From a virus, in IMG/VR virus record IMGVR_UViG_3300048833_000740, positions 1 to 44,890 of that record: a stretch of 44,890 nucleotides of DNA, one strand, 5' to 3'. The position numbers and the translations under genes were made by a program. Shown here one piece after another: positions 33,436-42,103 of the stretch; the stretch's first letter is position 1; each line of letters begins with the position of its first letter. The notes under the pieces are model-generated. The model was not told the origin of the DNA. It ran no database searches and saw only the letters and a list, made by a program, of their open reading frames with translations.

Positions 33436-35102
33436 GTGTACTATATCCAACCAACACCGTAAAACCATTCACTAAGGCTGATGGTTTTGCCAAGCATGTG
33501 GTAGGCGCAAGATTGCCAAACATGCAAGTAAGAAGAGTGACAAACCTTGAGGATACAGGAGTGGGCTCCCTTAGATGGGCGCTTGATACCGAAGTTCCGA
33601 CTTTTGTAGTTTTTGCCGTTGCTGGATACATTATTGCCGAGAGTGCTATTCCAATTCGATCAAACAAAAGAATTCTTGGGCAAACCGCTCCCGGGGTAGG
33701 TATTACAGTCAGAAAAAACAGGCTCTCGATACAGGAAGGAAGCACAGAGAGAAACAATATAATTGTAGGTTATATAAGATCAAGATTTGGCACCGAATCC
33801 GGCAAAGAACAAGGTCCATTGTATGCAAGGCGTGGTACTGATTGGCTTTTTCATAACTGCTCGTTCTCATGGAGTGTTGATGAAGCTTTTACTATTTCCG
33901 CAGGATGTAGAAATGTGACTATCCAAGACTGTATTATATCTGAATCACTTCATGGATCCATCCATTCAAAAGGACCTCATGGATTCTCGATGGTAATTGA
34001 TGGTAGGGATATGTCCTTCCATCACAACTTAATAATCCATCACGATCAACGGATGCCAATGTTTAGCCATCCGGATAACTATGGATCTTATCCAGATGCT
34101 TTGGAAAGATTTAGAGGAGTGTGTGATTACAGAAACAACATTCATTACAACTGTCGATTTAGATTCGGAAATGGAGGAGCAGGAGGTACTTACAATATGG
34201 TCAGGAATCTTTGGATTACCGGCCCCGCAAAATTATTAGAGAGTGTGGCATTTCTAGGCCAGACTACCGGTTCGCCGATTTTGCCAAGAATTTACCTTGA
34301 AGGTAATGAAATGGAGATCAACGGGATTGTCAATACCTTCCCAAATCAAAAAAATTTACTCAATAACTCCTCGGCAGATAGAGATTTTATAACGCAATTA
34401 AGCCCTTTTCCGGCAAATGTGTACGAGCAGGATTATTCTATTGCGCAGGCTTACGTAAGGGTGGTCGCACAAAGTGGGGCATCCTTTAGGAGAGACGCAA
34501 TTGACAACAGATTAGTCAATACAGATCTGGTAAATCGGACAACGTCTTATACAGGAAGCGTCGTTGGAGCGCCGGGTATTTTGGATACTGTGGAAGATGG
34601 TGAAGGATGGATAAGTTTACCTACGACTCCAGTACTTCCAAATGAAATTGGTGCTGGTTACGCTGAAGCGAAAGGAAATATATCAGATCAATACAAATCA
34701 CTGCGAGGGCTTGATCTTGCAACAAACTGGGATTTGGTTGAAGCGCCTACCAGAAGGGTATGGCTCGAAGAATATGCCAACTGGCTTGTAGGGGATGATT
34801 CTTTTGCAGAAACATTTAATACATTAACTATTACGGTCAATAATTCAAAATGGGGGAGCACAAATCTAATTGGAGGGGATTTTGCCCCGTCACAACTTGT
34901 TAACCTTACTGCGAATCCTGCATTTGGGTATAAGTTTATAAGATGGCGCAGGGTGTCAGATAACTCTACAGTATCAGTATCGGCAGCGATCACCTACATT
35001 ATGCCTTCGGTGGATGTTACATTGGAAGCTGTTTTTTCAGCTATTACATCAATTCCGGATAACAGTATGTTTTTTGTAAGAAACCCAACGATCAACGTAT
35101 GA
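33432..35102 (+). CDS. pectate-lyase-like tailspike with C-terminal InlB-like repeat
   Basis: The 556 aa protein begins KADGFAKHVVGARLPNMQVR and has RVTNLEDTGVGSLRWAL, then ILGQTAPGVGITVR, as in pectate lyase family 1 relatives. The centre shows HNCSFSWSVDE (141-151) and HHNLIIHHDQRMP (197-209), with Arg207 in a catalytic-type position. The usual Asp-His-Cys is Asn-Cys here (142-143), so activity is uncertain. Residues about 462-535 are an InlB-like repeat (FAPSQLVNLTANPAFGYKFI). A likely role is binding or cutting capsular or wall polysaccharide. It overlaps both neighbours by 4 bases. Confidence 0.7.
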   Translation: MSVLYPTNTVKPFTKADGFAKHVVGARLPNMQVRRVTNLEDTGVGSLRWALDTEVPTFVVFAVAGYIIAESAIPIRSNKRILGQTAPGVGITVRKNRLSIQEGSTERNNIIVGYIRSRFGTESGKEQGPLYARRGTDWLFHNCSFSWSVDEAFTISAGCRNVTIQDCIISESLHGSIHSKGPHGFSMVIDGRDMSFHHNLIIHHDQRMPMFSHPDNYGSYPDALERFRGVCDYRNNIHYNCRFRFGNGGAGGTYNMVRNLWITGPAKLLESVAFLGQTTGSPILPRIYLEGNEMEINGIVNTFPNQKNLLNNSSADRDFITQLSPFPANVYEQDYSIAQAYVRVVAQSGASFRRDAIDNRLVNTDLVNRTTSYTGSVVGAPGILDTVEDGEGWISLPTTPVLPNEIGAGYAEAKGNISDQYKSLRGLDLATNWDLVEAPTRRVWLEEYANWLVGDDSFAETFNTLTITVNNSKWGSTNLIGGDFAPSQLVNLTANPAFGYKFIRWRRVSDNSTVSVSAAITYIMPSVDVTLEAVFSAITSIPDNSMFFVRNPTINV

Positions 35103-36550
35103 CCCGCGCCAAGTTAGCTGAAGAGATAAAAAAACTTCTTCCGGAAGAGAAGGACAAGCGGATCCGTCAGGCAATCATGAAAGCTTATGGCGGTGCGACG
35201 ACTGTGGCCCTGGGAGTGAGGAATACCATCGCTCAGGAAAACCGCCTCCAAAACGGGATCCTTGTTGAAGGATCACTTTCGATCACCACACCAACTTCAG
35301 CCACCCTCTCCGGATGGGCTTGGGTGATCGACTTTGCGATCCAGGAGGGAGCCGATCAGACCATCGCCATCACTGCCCCGGATGCGATCTTCCCACGGAT
35401 CGACTACTTCCACGGCGATGATTCCGGCCTGATCCACTATGCTGCAGGCATCCTTGACGGTGCCGGTAATTCCATCTTCCCCACCATTCCCGAAGGAAAC
35501 ATCATCTTGAAAAAGGTGCTGAGAAATACTGATGGATCGAATGATGAAGTTCCGATCGAGGATCAGATCAGGGATCCGGCTTTGCCTTTTGTCTCTTATG
35601 AAGTGATCCAAGGTCGACCTGCAGGTGAAAAAGCAAAAGCAAGGACAAATATTGGCAGCCATGCATCTATACCGCAAATAGTAACTGACAATGGGACCAT
35701 TCATAACCTTGTCAAAACATCCAACTGTATTGTATTTACAGGTACAGTTTCAGATATCAATCTGACGGGGATCGCCGGAGGTGTGGATGGGGAAATAGTC
35801 AGTCTGATCAATATAACCGGTTTCAACTTATTTGTCGAAACCCAAAATACAGGAAGCTCAGCTTCAAACAGGATAGCCTTAGGATTTACCATCCCACACC
35901 TAGGTAAAGCGGATATCCAATACAGAGCCACTACCAACAGGTGGATATCAGCGGCCGGTGTTGGCGCCAATATCTCATTCCTCACTGTCAGATTTCCTAA
36001 TGATACCGCATCATCAAATGGTGTAGATATCAGAAACACAGTGCCAGTCAACCCCGGAGGATTCTTTATGCAGCAGCGTGGATCCACATTGATCAGGGCA
36101 AGGGGAGATTCTTTGACCGGTTACTATATTTTCAGACTTCAAAACAACAGCTCCATAGCTGGAGGCCAAACAGTCTTTGAAGTTGCCCGGACAGATGGCA
36201 GTCCATGGTGCCTTTCTAGAAGTGCAGGAGCAGAATTTCTTACCAGGAGAGATGAATTAAAAATCAACTATCCTCAGACAGTTTCGACTACCGGCACGAT
36301 CAATGATTTGGTTATCAATCCTGACACTAAATTACTTGTTCTCTCTGGAGCGGATGACCTTACTGGTGTGATAGGTGAGGAAGGACAGGAATTGATCATT
36401 TACGCGTCAGGTGCCGACCGCATCATCCGCCATGAAAATGCCGGTAGTGCAGCAGCAAACAGATTCTCTATAGGAGCAGACTTGACCATTGTCAATGGCC
36501 GGTTTGAAAAATTCATTAAAATCCTATCCCGTTGGAGAAGGCAGAACTAA
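35099..36550 (+). CDS. tail fibre or tail accessory protein with duplicated domain
   Basis: This 483 aa protein has a charged helical start (AKLAEEIKKLLPEEKDKRIR). A roughly 70-residue domain occurs twice, at about 195-265 (GTIHNLVKTSNCIVFTG, then TGSSASNRIALG) and 395-465 (GTINDLVINPDTKLLVLSG, then AGSAAANRFSIG). Duplicated beta modules of this kind suit a trimeric fibre. It overlaps the tailspike gene by 4 bases. It is followed by a polypyrimidine repeat region. Role inferred. Confidence 0.6.
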   Translation: MTRAKLAEEIKKLLPEEKDKRIRQAIMKAYGGATTVALGVRNTIAQENRLQNGILVEGSLSITTPTSATLSGWAWVIDFAIQEGADQTIAITAPDAIFPRIDYFHGDDSGLIHYAAGILDGAGNSIFPTIPEGNIILKKVLRNTDGSNDEVPIEDQIRDPALPFVSYEVIQGRPAGEKAKARTNIGSHASIPQIVTDNGTIHNLVKTSNCIVFTGTVSDINLTGIAGGVDGEIVSLINITGFNLFVETQNTGSSASNRIALGFTIPHLGKADIQYRATTNRWISAAGVGANISFLTVRFPNDTASSNGVDIRNTVPVNPGGFFMQQRGSTLIRARGDSLTGYYIFRLQNNSSIAGGQTVFEVARTDGSPWCLSRSAGAEFLTRRDELKINYPQTVSTTGTINDLVINPDTKLLVLSGADDLTGVIGEEGQELIIYASGADRIIRHENAGSAAANRFSIGADLTIVNGRFEKFIKILSRWRRQN

Positions 36551-36676
36551 CCTTTTTACTTTTTAATTTTCCAATTTTTCAATCTTTCAATTTTTCAATT
36601 TTCCAACCTTCCAACTTTTTAATTTTTCCCTCCCCTTGTCCTAATACCCTCCCTCTCCCCTACCTAATTTCCCATC
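36551..36676. repeat. polypyrimidine low-complexity tract
   Basis: This 126-base gap is almost purely T and C on the plus strand, made of units such as TTTTCAAT, CTTTCAAT and TTTTCCAA spaced about 7-9 bases apart, then a C/T-rich tail. No gene or clear terminator is seen. Confidence 0.65.
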
Positions 36677-37105
36677 ATGGCAGAGGGGAAGATTGGAGAG
36701 GTACAGGCCTATGTAGACTCATGGGCAGATAAGACCGACGAAGTCCTATTGATGATGATCCGCAGGCTGGACATCGAGGACACGGGAGAATTATTTAAAT
36801 CCGTGCAGAGCAAAGTCTATCAGATGGCCGGGGATGCCATCGGATACGACCTTAATTTTTTGCTCCATGGCCGGTACCGAGACATGGGCGTAGGCCGTGG
36901 CCGTGGGAAAAACATCGCCACCAAAATCGAATCCACCAGCACCAACAGGGAGATAATTCGGGGCAAAGGCCGCACCAGACTCAAGCCCGGACGATGGTAT
37001 TCCCGCCCCTTCTACGGTCGGCTCAATGCCCTCCAGGGAGCCATCGGCTACGCCATGATGGAGCAGACAATCCAGTCAGTAATTAAACCGCTCAAAGATG
37101 GTTAG
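36677..37105 (+). CDS. hypothetical late protein upstream of tape measure
   Basis: This 142 aa protein is basic at its C-terminal half (GVGRGRGKNIATKIESTST, then KGRTRLKPGRWYSRPFYG). It has no signal peptide or membrane segment. Its position just before the tape-measure gene fits a tail-completion or assembly protein, but the family is not certain. It overlaps the next gene by 8 bases. Confidence 0.5.
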   Translation: MAEGKIGEVQAYVDSWADKTDEVLLMMIRRLDIEDTGELFKSVQSKVYQMAGDAIGYDLNFLLHGRYRDMGVGRGRGKNIATKIESTSTNREIIRGKGRTRLKPGRWYSRPFYGRLNALQGAIGYAMMEQTIQSVIKPLKDG

Positions 37106-40100
37106 GAAGGATACCGTACAGGTACGGATGGAGATTGATGGTAAACAATCGATCTCGGAAATTGGAAAAACCGAAATGGCCGCTTATGATCTTAAACAAG
37201 AAATTAAAGGCATAAGAGAAGAGCAATCAAAATGGGAAAAGGAATCAAAAGACTTAGAAAAGTCTAAGGATAGAATTGATCAACTGACAAAAAAAGTCGA
37301 AAAACTGGTATTGGCAGGCAAAGAAAATACCAAGGAGTATAAACGAACTGTAGATCAATTAAAAAAAGCAGAGACTTCGTATGAACAAGCAGCTTCCGCA
37401 GCCAAAAAACTAAATGACTCCCAAGTAAAAGTTAAATCTCTCGAAAAGAGTCTTGATGGTGTTACTAATACTTTAAGAAAGCAACGAGAAGAAGCTGGAT
37501 TGGCAGGGATGACAATGCGACAACTAGTTTCTCATCAAAGAGACCTAGTTAGGCAGCAAAGTAATTTAACGAGAGGAACGGAAGAATACGCAAAAGCAAC
37601 ATCCAAGCTTCAAGAAGTTAATAAATACATTGCTAATCAGCGGGCCGAAGTCCGGGGCTTGGATTCTGCTTGGCAAAAAGTCAGGACAGAGATTACCCGC
37701 TTTGGTGTTTTGGCACTCGGATACCTCGGGGCTCAGGAGATCATAGGTCGGATCGGAAACCTGATCAAAGGTTCTGCAGAACTTTCGGATGCGCTTTCGG
37801 ATGTGCAGAAAACCACCGGACTGGCCAACGAATCCGTCAAAGACCTTTCCCAGACATTTGGCCAGTGGGATACCCGCACCCCTCGCAAAGACCTCTTGGC
37901 CATGGCCGAGATAGCCGGTCGATTGGGGATCAATGGCAAAAAGGACATCGAAGGCTTTGTCAAAGCTGCCGACATGATCGCAGTTTCTCTGGGTGATAGC
38001 CTCGGGGAAGTCGAAACCGTCATGCGTGAGCTCGGGAAGCTTACCAGTACCTACAACATCAAGGAAGCTTATGGCATCGAAGAATCCCTGCTGAAAGTAG
38101 GATCCGCTATCAATGAACTCGGCATGGCCAGTACAGCCAACGAATCCAATATTGTCGACTTCACCAAGCGGATGGGCGGGATTGCACCATTGGCCAAGAT
38201 CAGCATTCAGGACATCATGGGCTTGGGAGCCACTTTGGATTCTCTTGGACAGACTTCCGAGGTATCCAGTACTGCGCTTTCCAAGCTATTTATCAACATG
38301 GCCAAAAATGCGACCACCTATGCGAAGTTTGCAAGGATGGAAGTGGCTGACTTTGTCAAGCTGATGAATGAAGATGCCAATGCAGCATTTATCAAAGTGC
38401 TCGAAGGTGTCAAAGCCAACTCCGGAGGGATCACCGAACTGGCCGAAAGCCTAGGAGACCTGGGCGAAGATGGCGGCCGGGTGGTTGGTGTATTGGGAAC
38501 CTTAGTGAATAATATTGAAGCCCTTAAAACCCAGCAGGCACTATCAAACAAGGCTTTTAAGGAAGGAACTTCTATATGGGAAGAATTTAAAACCAAAAAT
38601 GAAAACCTGGCAGCTTCACTGGCCAAGGTCCAAAAGTGGATCAATGGGGTATTAATTAATAATATGTTTTTGGACTTCTTAGATAAATCCATCGGGAAAT
38701 TGGCAGATTGGGCTTTAGGAATCGACGTTGCCACCAAATCTTTTGAAAATCAACTGAAATATGTTGAAAAATTAGAGGCCAATCTCCCGGATTTGACAGA
38801 CAGGTACGATGAACTTACTTCATACACTGTCCTCAATACAGAACAACAGGAAGAATTAAGGGTTGTGATTGACAAGATTGCAAAGCTGGTACCTACTGCG
38901 ATTACCGAGTTTGACAAATATGGAAATGCAATTGCCATCAGTACGGAAAAGGTAGACAAGTTTACAGCAGCTCAAAAAGCCGCGCTGAAAGTCAAAAATG
39001 CTGATGCAATCGAAGAGCAACAAAAAGAGCTTAAAAAATTAAATAGTCAAATTTCTCAAACTGAGCAACTTCTAAATCAAAGGGATGAGGAAGGGGATTT
39101 GTTTAAGGTGGTAGAAAGAGGAGCAAGAGGAGCTCAAGAGCCGGTAAAACTTTTGGCAAATGAAATTGAAGAACTTCAAAAAAGGCTTGCTGGATTACAA
39201 GAGAAAAAACTGGGCACAGTGACAATCATTGGAGATCTTTTGGGATTAGATCCTGCCATGGATGAGGAGGCTGAAGCTCAGAAACAAGCAGCTGCCGCTG
39301 AAGCAGCAAGAAAAGCCGCTGAAGAAGCGGAAAAACTTGCGGAGGCGGAACGCAAGAAAAGAGCAGAGGAACAAAAGGCCGCCGCTGAGGAGAAATACAA
39401 AGAGCTGATCCAGAAGTTCAAGGACTTCCAAGGTGAAATCGCTCAGTTGGAATCTGAGGCTGAAATATCCGCAATGGACAAGGACAGTCAAGATATTGCC
39501 CGAATTGAGTCCAAGTTCCAGACACTCCGGGACAAAGCCCTGGAATATTATACCCAAGGCACCATTGACAAACAGACCTATGATCAGACCATTGCTGACA
39601 TAGAAGCCCTCCAGACTGAGCAGGTCAATGCCAAAATTGATGAGCAATCCGAAAAGCTCAAAGAAAAGCGGGCCAAGCTTGCAGAAGACATCGAGATGGC
39701 CACCATGGATGACCACGACCGGCAGGTTGCGGCCACGGCCAAGCGATTTGATGAACTCATTGCCCAAGCCCAGGAATTTGGCTTGTCCACCATCGAGCTG
39801 GAGAAGGCAAAGCTTGCGACCATTGAGGATCTGAACCAAAAACACAATGACAGGATCAGAGATAATACCGCAAAATCCAATCAGGAAAGGCTTCAGGATG
39901 AAATTCAGGTAAAGCAGGCACTCATTGACATCAACCTGGAATATGCCAACATTGCCGGAGCTGCTATTGACTTGATCGGAAATAAGTCCGGACAGCTGAC
40001 AGCATTCCAAAAAATACTGGCACTAACCCAAATAGGGATTGATACAGCAGCAGCTATCATGAAGGCTGAGATTATCGCTCTTCAGGCCGCATCTGTAGGA

Positions 40101-40682
40101 GGGCCGGCAGCACCGTTTATTTATAAGGCTACCAAGTTGAGCATATTGGGATCCATCCTTACAGCTGCCTCCCGTGCAAAAAACATCCTGTTTGATTCCG
40201 GTGATCCAAGCTGGGGAGGAGGAGCCGAATCCTCTGCCGGTGAATCGGCAGCACCTCAGGCAAGGAGGGGAAATGTATCCGGAAAGAGATCCTACTACTT
40301 TGGAGGAGAAACCGGGGATGGAATGGGCTTTGGTGACCAATACGGTGAGTTTGCGGGATACGTTCACAAGCATGAGTATGTCATCCCGCAGTCTGTAAGG
40401 CAGGAACCAATTGTGCAGATGCAGATTGAGCCGATCCTTGAGGCACTCCGGATGAAGAAAATGGGAAGAAGCTATTTCCTAGGCGGTCCCACTGATGCAG
40501 TACCATCCAAATCTCCTGAAATTCCAAAAGGCAACCGAGATGCTGAAATAATTGACCTCCTATCCAAAATCCTTTACCAAACCCAGCTATGGCCTAGGGA
40601 AATAACAGGAAAATGGGATTATATTTCGTTCAAAGAAATTGAAGACGAGTATAATAATCTTCAGAAAAGGTATAAGGCATGA
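37098..40682 (+). CDS. tape measure protein
   Basis: At 1194 aa this is the longest protein in the window. It has a long coiled coil at about residues 20-190, then a TP901-type core (GNLIKGSAELSDALSDVQKT, AMAEIAGRLGINGKKDI, GGIAPLAKISIQDIMGLGA). An Ala/Glu/Lys-rich coil spans about 710-950, and a hydrophobic stretch (GIDTAAAIMKAEIIALQAAS, near 975-1025) follows. It sets tail length and is probably passed through the membrane. Length in residues suggests a tail of about 180 nm by the usual 0.15 nm per residue. It is placed after the fibre genes, which is unusual. Confidence 0.85.
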   Translation: MVRKDTVQVRMEIDGKQSISEIGKTEMAAYDLKQEIKGIREEQSKWEKESKDLEKSKDRIDQLTKKVEKLVLAGKENTKEYKRTVDQLKKAETSYEQAASAAKKLNDSQVKVKSLEKSLDGVTNTLRKQREEAGLAGMTMRQLVSHQRDLVRQQSNLTRGTEEYAKATSKLQEVNKYIANQRAEVRGLDSAWQKVRTEITRFGVLALGYLGAQEIIGRIGNLIKGSAELSDALSDVQKTTGLANESVKDLSQTFGQWDTRTPRKDLLAMAEIAGRLGINGKKDIEGFVKAADMIAVSLGDSLGEVETVMRELGKLTSTYNIKEAYGIEESLLKVGSAINELGMASTANESNIVDFTKRMGGIAPLAKISIQDIMGLGATLDSLGQTSEVSSTALSKLFINMAKNATTYAKFARMEVADFVKLMNEDANAAFIKVLEGVKANSGGITELAESLGDLGEDGGRVVGVLGTLVNNIEALKTQQALSNKAFKEGTSIWEEFKTKNENLAASLAKVQKWINGVLINNMFLDFLDKSIGKLADWALGIDVATKSFENQLKYVEKLEANLPDLTDRYDELTSYTVLNTEQQEELRVVIDKIAKLVPTAITEFDKYGNAIAISTEKVDKFTAAQKAALKVKNADAIEEQQKELKKLNSQISQTEQLLNQRDEEGDLFKVVERGARGAQEPVKLLANEIEELQKRLAGLQEKKLGTVTIIGDLLGLDPAMDEEAEAQKQAAAAEAARKAAEEAEKLAEAERKKRAEEQKAAAEEKYKELIQKFKDFQGEIAQLESEAEISAMDKDSQDIARIESKFQTLRDKALEYYTQGTIDKQTYDQTIADIEALQTEQVNAKIDEQSEKLKEKRAKLAEDIEMATMDDHDRQVAATAKRFDELIAQAQEFGLSTIELEKAKLATIEDLNQKHNDRIRDNTAKSNQERLQDEIQVKQALIDINLEYANIAGAAIDLIGNKSGQLTAFQKILALTQIGIDTAAAIMKAEIIALQAASVGGPAAPFIYKATKLSILGSILTAASRAKNILFDSGDPSWGGGAESSAGESAAPQARRGNVSGKRSYYFGGETGDGMGFGDQYGEFAGYVHKHEYVIPQSVRQEPIVQMQIEPILEALRMKKMGRSYFLGGPTDAVPSKSPEIPKGNRDAEIIDLLSKILYQTQLWPREITGKWDYISFKEIEDEYNNLQKRYKA

Positions 40683-41266
40683 CATTGTTAGACAATATTT
40701 CGGAGGCATACAAAACACTCTCTATAGGAAGTTCATTCCTGTATCGATCCATGAAACTGGTAGAAATGGAAAAACAAATCTATCCATGTCTAGGCATGTT
40801 TGAATACCACCGGAGGTGCATTAAGGATGCTTTCCAAGCATTATCTTATCTAAAAAGCTGCTTAGAAGAATATCAGAAAGGGATTTTTACAGACCCTTAT
40901 TTTGAAAAAATGATGTTGATTGGCCGATCTGTCCCAAAAAGGGATTTCAATGGTTATCTCAAGGATATAATTGAAGAAATCACATTACCGGACGATATTG
41001 AATCGGGATTTGCAGAGGCAGAAAGGGTAATTGAAGCCTTTCAGTCCAAATTTCTAAAAGATCATGGGTATGTTCTTGATATGGAAGAGGAATCAAGAAA
41101 TATAATTTATCTTGATCAACATCAACATTTACAAAATTTTGGAGAAAGGAAAATTAAACATTTTGAAGTTTCCTTTTTCGTGGTTCAATTGAACGAATTC
41201 AAAGCCATAGCGGCCAAAGTACTTCAAGGAAAAGAACCAGCAGAATCATTATTGCTTTTACTTTAA
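40679..41266 (+). CDS. hypothetical helical late protein
   Basis: This 195 aa helical protein overlaps the tape-measure stop by 4 bases, so it is co-translated with it. It contains charged helices (FEYHRRCIKDAFQALSYLKS) and ends in a run of leucines (AESLLLLL). The position suggests a tail-related or late accessory role. No motif is recognised. Confidence 0.55.
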   Translation: MTLLDNISEAYKTLSIGSSFLYRSMKLVEMEKQIYPCLGMFEYHRRCIKDAFQALSYLKSCLEEYQKGIFTDPYFEKMMLIGRSVPKRDFNGYLKDIIEEITLPDDIESGFAEAERVIEAFQSKFLKDHGYVLDMEEESRNIIYLDQHQHLQNFGERKIKHFEVSFFVVQLNEFKAIAAKVLQGKEPAESLLLLL

Positions 41267-41274
41267 ATCAATCC

Positions 41275-41292
41275 ACGTAAGTCACGTAAGTT
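41275..41292 (+). repeat. two further GTAAG repeats
   Basis: CACGTAAGT occurs twice in a row (GTAAG at 41277 and 41286), a 9-base spacing. The motif is the same as in the arrays at 10001-10140. It lies directly after the last late gene. Confidence 0.65.
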
Positions 41293-41333
41293 GGCTTTAT
41301 GACTCCCCTCCTAAGCCAATAAAAAAAATATTT

Positions 41334-41353
41334 TCCCCTTTCGAGGGGATTTT
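41334..41353 (+). terminator. terminator after the late genes
   Basis: TCCCCT and AGGGGA close a TTCG tetraloop, with an A-run before and T after. It separates the late operon from the TerB-like gene. Confidence 0.75.
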
Positions 41354-41399
41354 ATATTTTTAGGTCTAAACATTAACCTTAACCTAAACAAAAAAAATT

Positions 41400-41861
41400 A
41401 TGGGACTATTCGACCGGATTTTTAGCTCCACCAATTCACAGGTAATCTATTCTCCTGTAAATCAGCAAGAAGCTGCAATTGGAATTATGTATGCATGCAT
41501 GGCTGTAGATGGCAACGTTTCCGAAATTGAAACTGACAAAATGCTTCAACTTGCCGTTTATAAAGAACAATTTACAAATCACGATATTGTTGAATACTAT
41601 AAACGAGTTGCTATAATTCATCGATCATTGGGTAGCAAATCAATTATTGAAAGTGCGGCTTCAAAAATTGATTCAAAATTTAAACCAACACTATTTGCTT
41701 TGATTATGGATTTGGTCTTGTCAGACGGAATTTTGGATGATAAAGAAAAAGAAATTGCAGAGTTTTTAGCGGGAGCGTTGAAAATAGAAGATGAGCTTGC
41801 TTCAAAAATTGTTGAGGTTATGATGATTAAAAATGAAGGAAATATTGTGATATTCGATTAA
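41400..41861 (+). CDS. TerB-like protein (accessory)
   Basis: This 153 aa protein resembles TerB/TerB-like helical proteins. Residues 36-42 (VDGNVSE) and 109-116 (DGILDDKE) are paired acidic helix-cap motifs, with central helices such as LMDLVLSDGILDDKE-type spacing. TerB proteins are linked to tellurite and stress resistance and occasionally phage inhibition, but no tellurite operon is seen here. It stands alone between terminators, as expected for an accessory gene. The sequence composition is more AT-rich than the late genes. Confidence 0.65.
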   Translation: MGLFDRIFSSTNSQVIYSPVNQQEAAIGIMYACMAVDGNVSEIETDKMLQLAVYKEQFTNHDIVEYYKRVAIIHRSLGSKSIIESAASKIDSKFKPTLFALIMDLVLSDGILDDKEKEIAEFLAGALKIEDELASKIVEVMMIKNEGNIVIFD

Positions 41862-41863
41862 AC

Positions 41864-41903
41864 AAAAAACCCCGGCCTACTTGGTCGGGGTTTCTTTTTT
41901 GTT
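41864..41903. terminator. bidirectional terminator containing the stop codon of the second repressor gene
   Basis: CCCCGGCC / GGTCGGGG with a 5-base loop at 41870-41890 has A-run and T-run flanks and can act on both strands. The TAG of the minus-strand gene (41877-41879) lies in this hairpin. Confidence 0.75.
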
Positions 41904-42044
41904 GTTTAGTAAACACCTTTCAAGAGTGTCACTGGCCACATTTTGCAACGTGGCCCTGCCCATTTTTTTAATTTTTCGCTCGGACTGAATTTTAATTAAT
42001 TCAGTATGGGCATCATCCGAAATCTCTACTAGGAATTTTTTCAT
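41877..42044 (-). CDS. ribbon-helix-helix repressor-like protein, cassette copy B
   Basis: This 55 aa minus-strand frame starts MKKFLVEISDDAHTELIKIQ and ends LERCLLNNKKETPTK. It is exactly the same length as the copy at 19109-19276 and similar along its whole length (a strand, a first helix, a second helix after GRATLQNVAS). It is therefore the likely repressor of the divergent antirepressor gene in this second cassette. The -7 element ends 4 bases before the ATG, as in copy A. Confidence 0.7.
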   Translation of the reverse strand: MKKFLVEISDDAHTELIKIQSERKIKKMGRATLQNVASDTLERCLLNNKKETPTK

Positions 42045-42048
42045 GTAT

Positions 42049-42056
42049 CAAATCTA
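42049..42056 (-). promoter_or_regulatory. promoter -7 element (TAGATTTG) of the second repressor gene
   Basis: Read on the minus strand this is TAGATTTG, matching TAnnTTTG. It ends 4 bases before the ATG at 42044. The -33 position is TTTT instead of TTTG. A leaderless message is implied, as in copy A. Confidence 0.6.
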
Positions 42057-42060
42057 AATG

Positions 42061-42103
42061 AATCAAAAAGATTTTAAAAGTTTTTCTTTGTTTTCTTTTG
42101 ATT
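42061..42103. promoter_or_regulatory. candidate operator between the divergent genes
   Basis: AATCAAAA (42061-42068) and TTTTGATT (42096-42103) form an 8-base inverted pair between the divergent promoters. The region is AT-rich, so chance similarity is possible. Confidence 0.35.

Noticed and set aside
31579-36550. Diversity-generating retroelement acting on fibre genes
   Set aside because: No reverse transcriptase gene or template/variable repeat pair was seen in the window.
39246-40010. Long minus-strand frame of 254 aa inside the tape-measure gene
   Set aside because: It is the antisense of a biased coiled-coil coding region (rich in Leu/Phe/Ser/Gly), a common artefact, and the plus-strand gene is far better supported.
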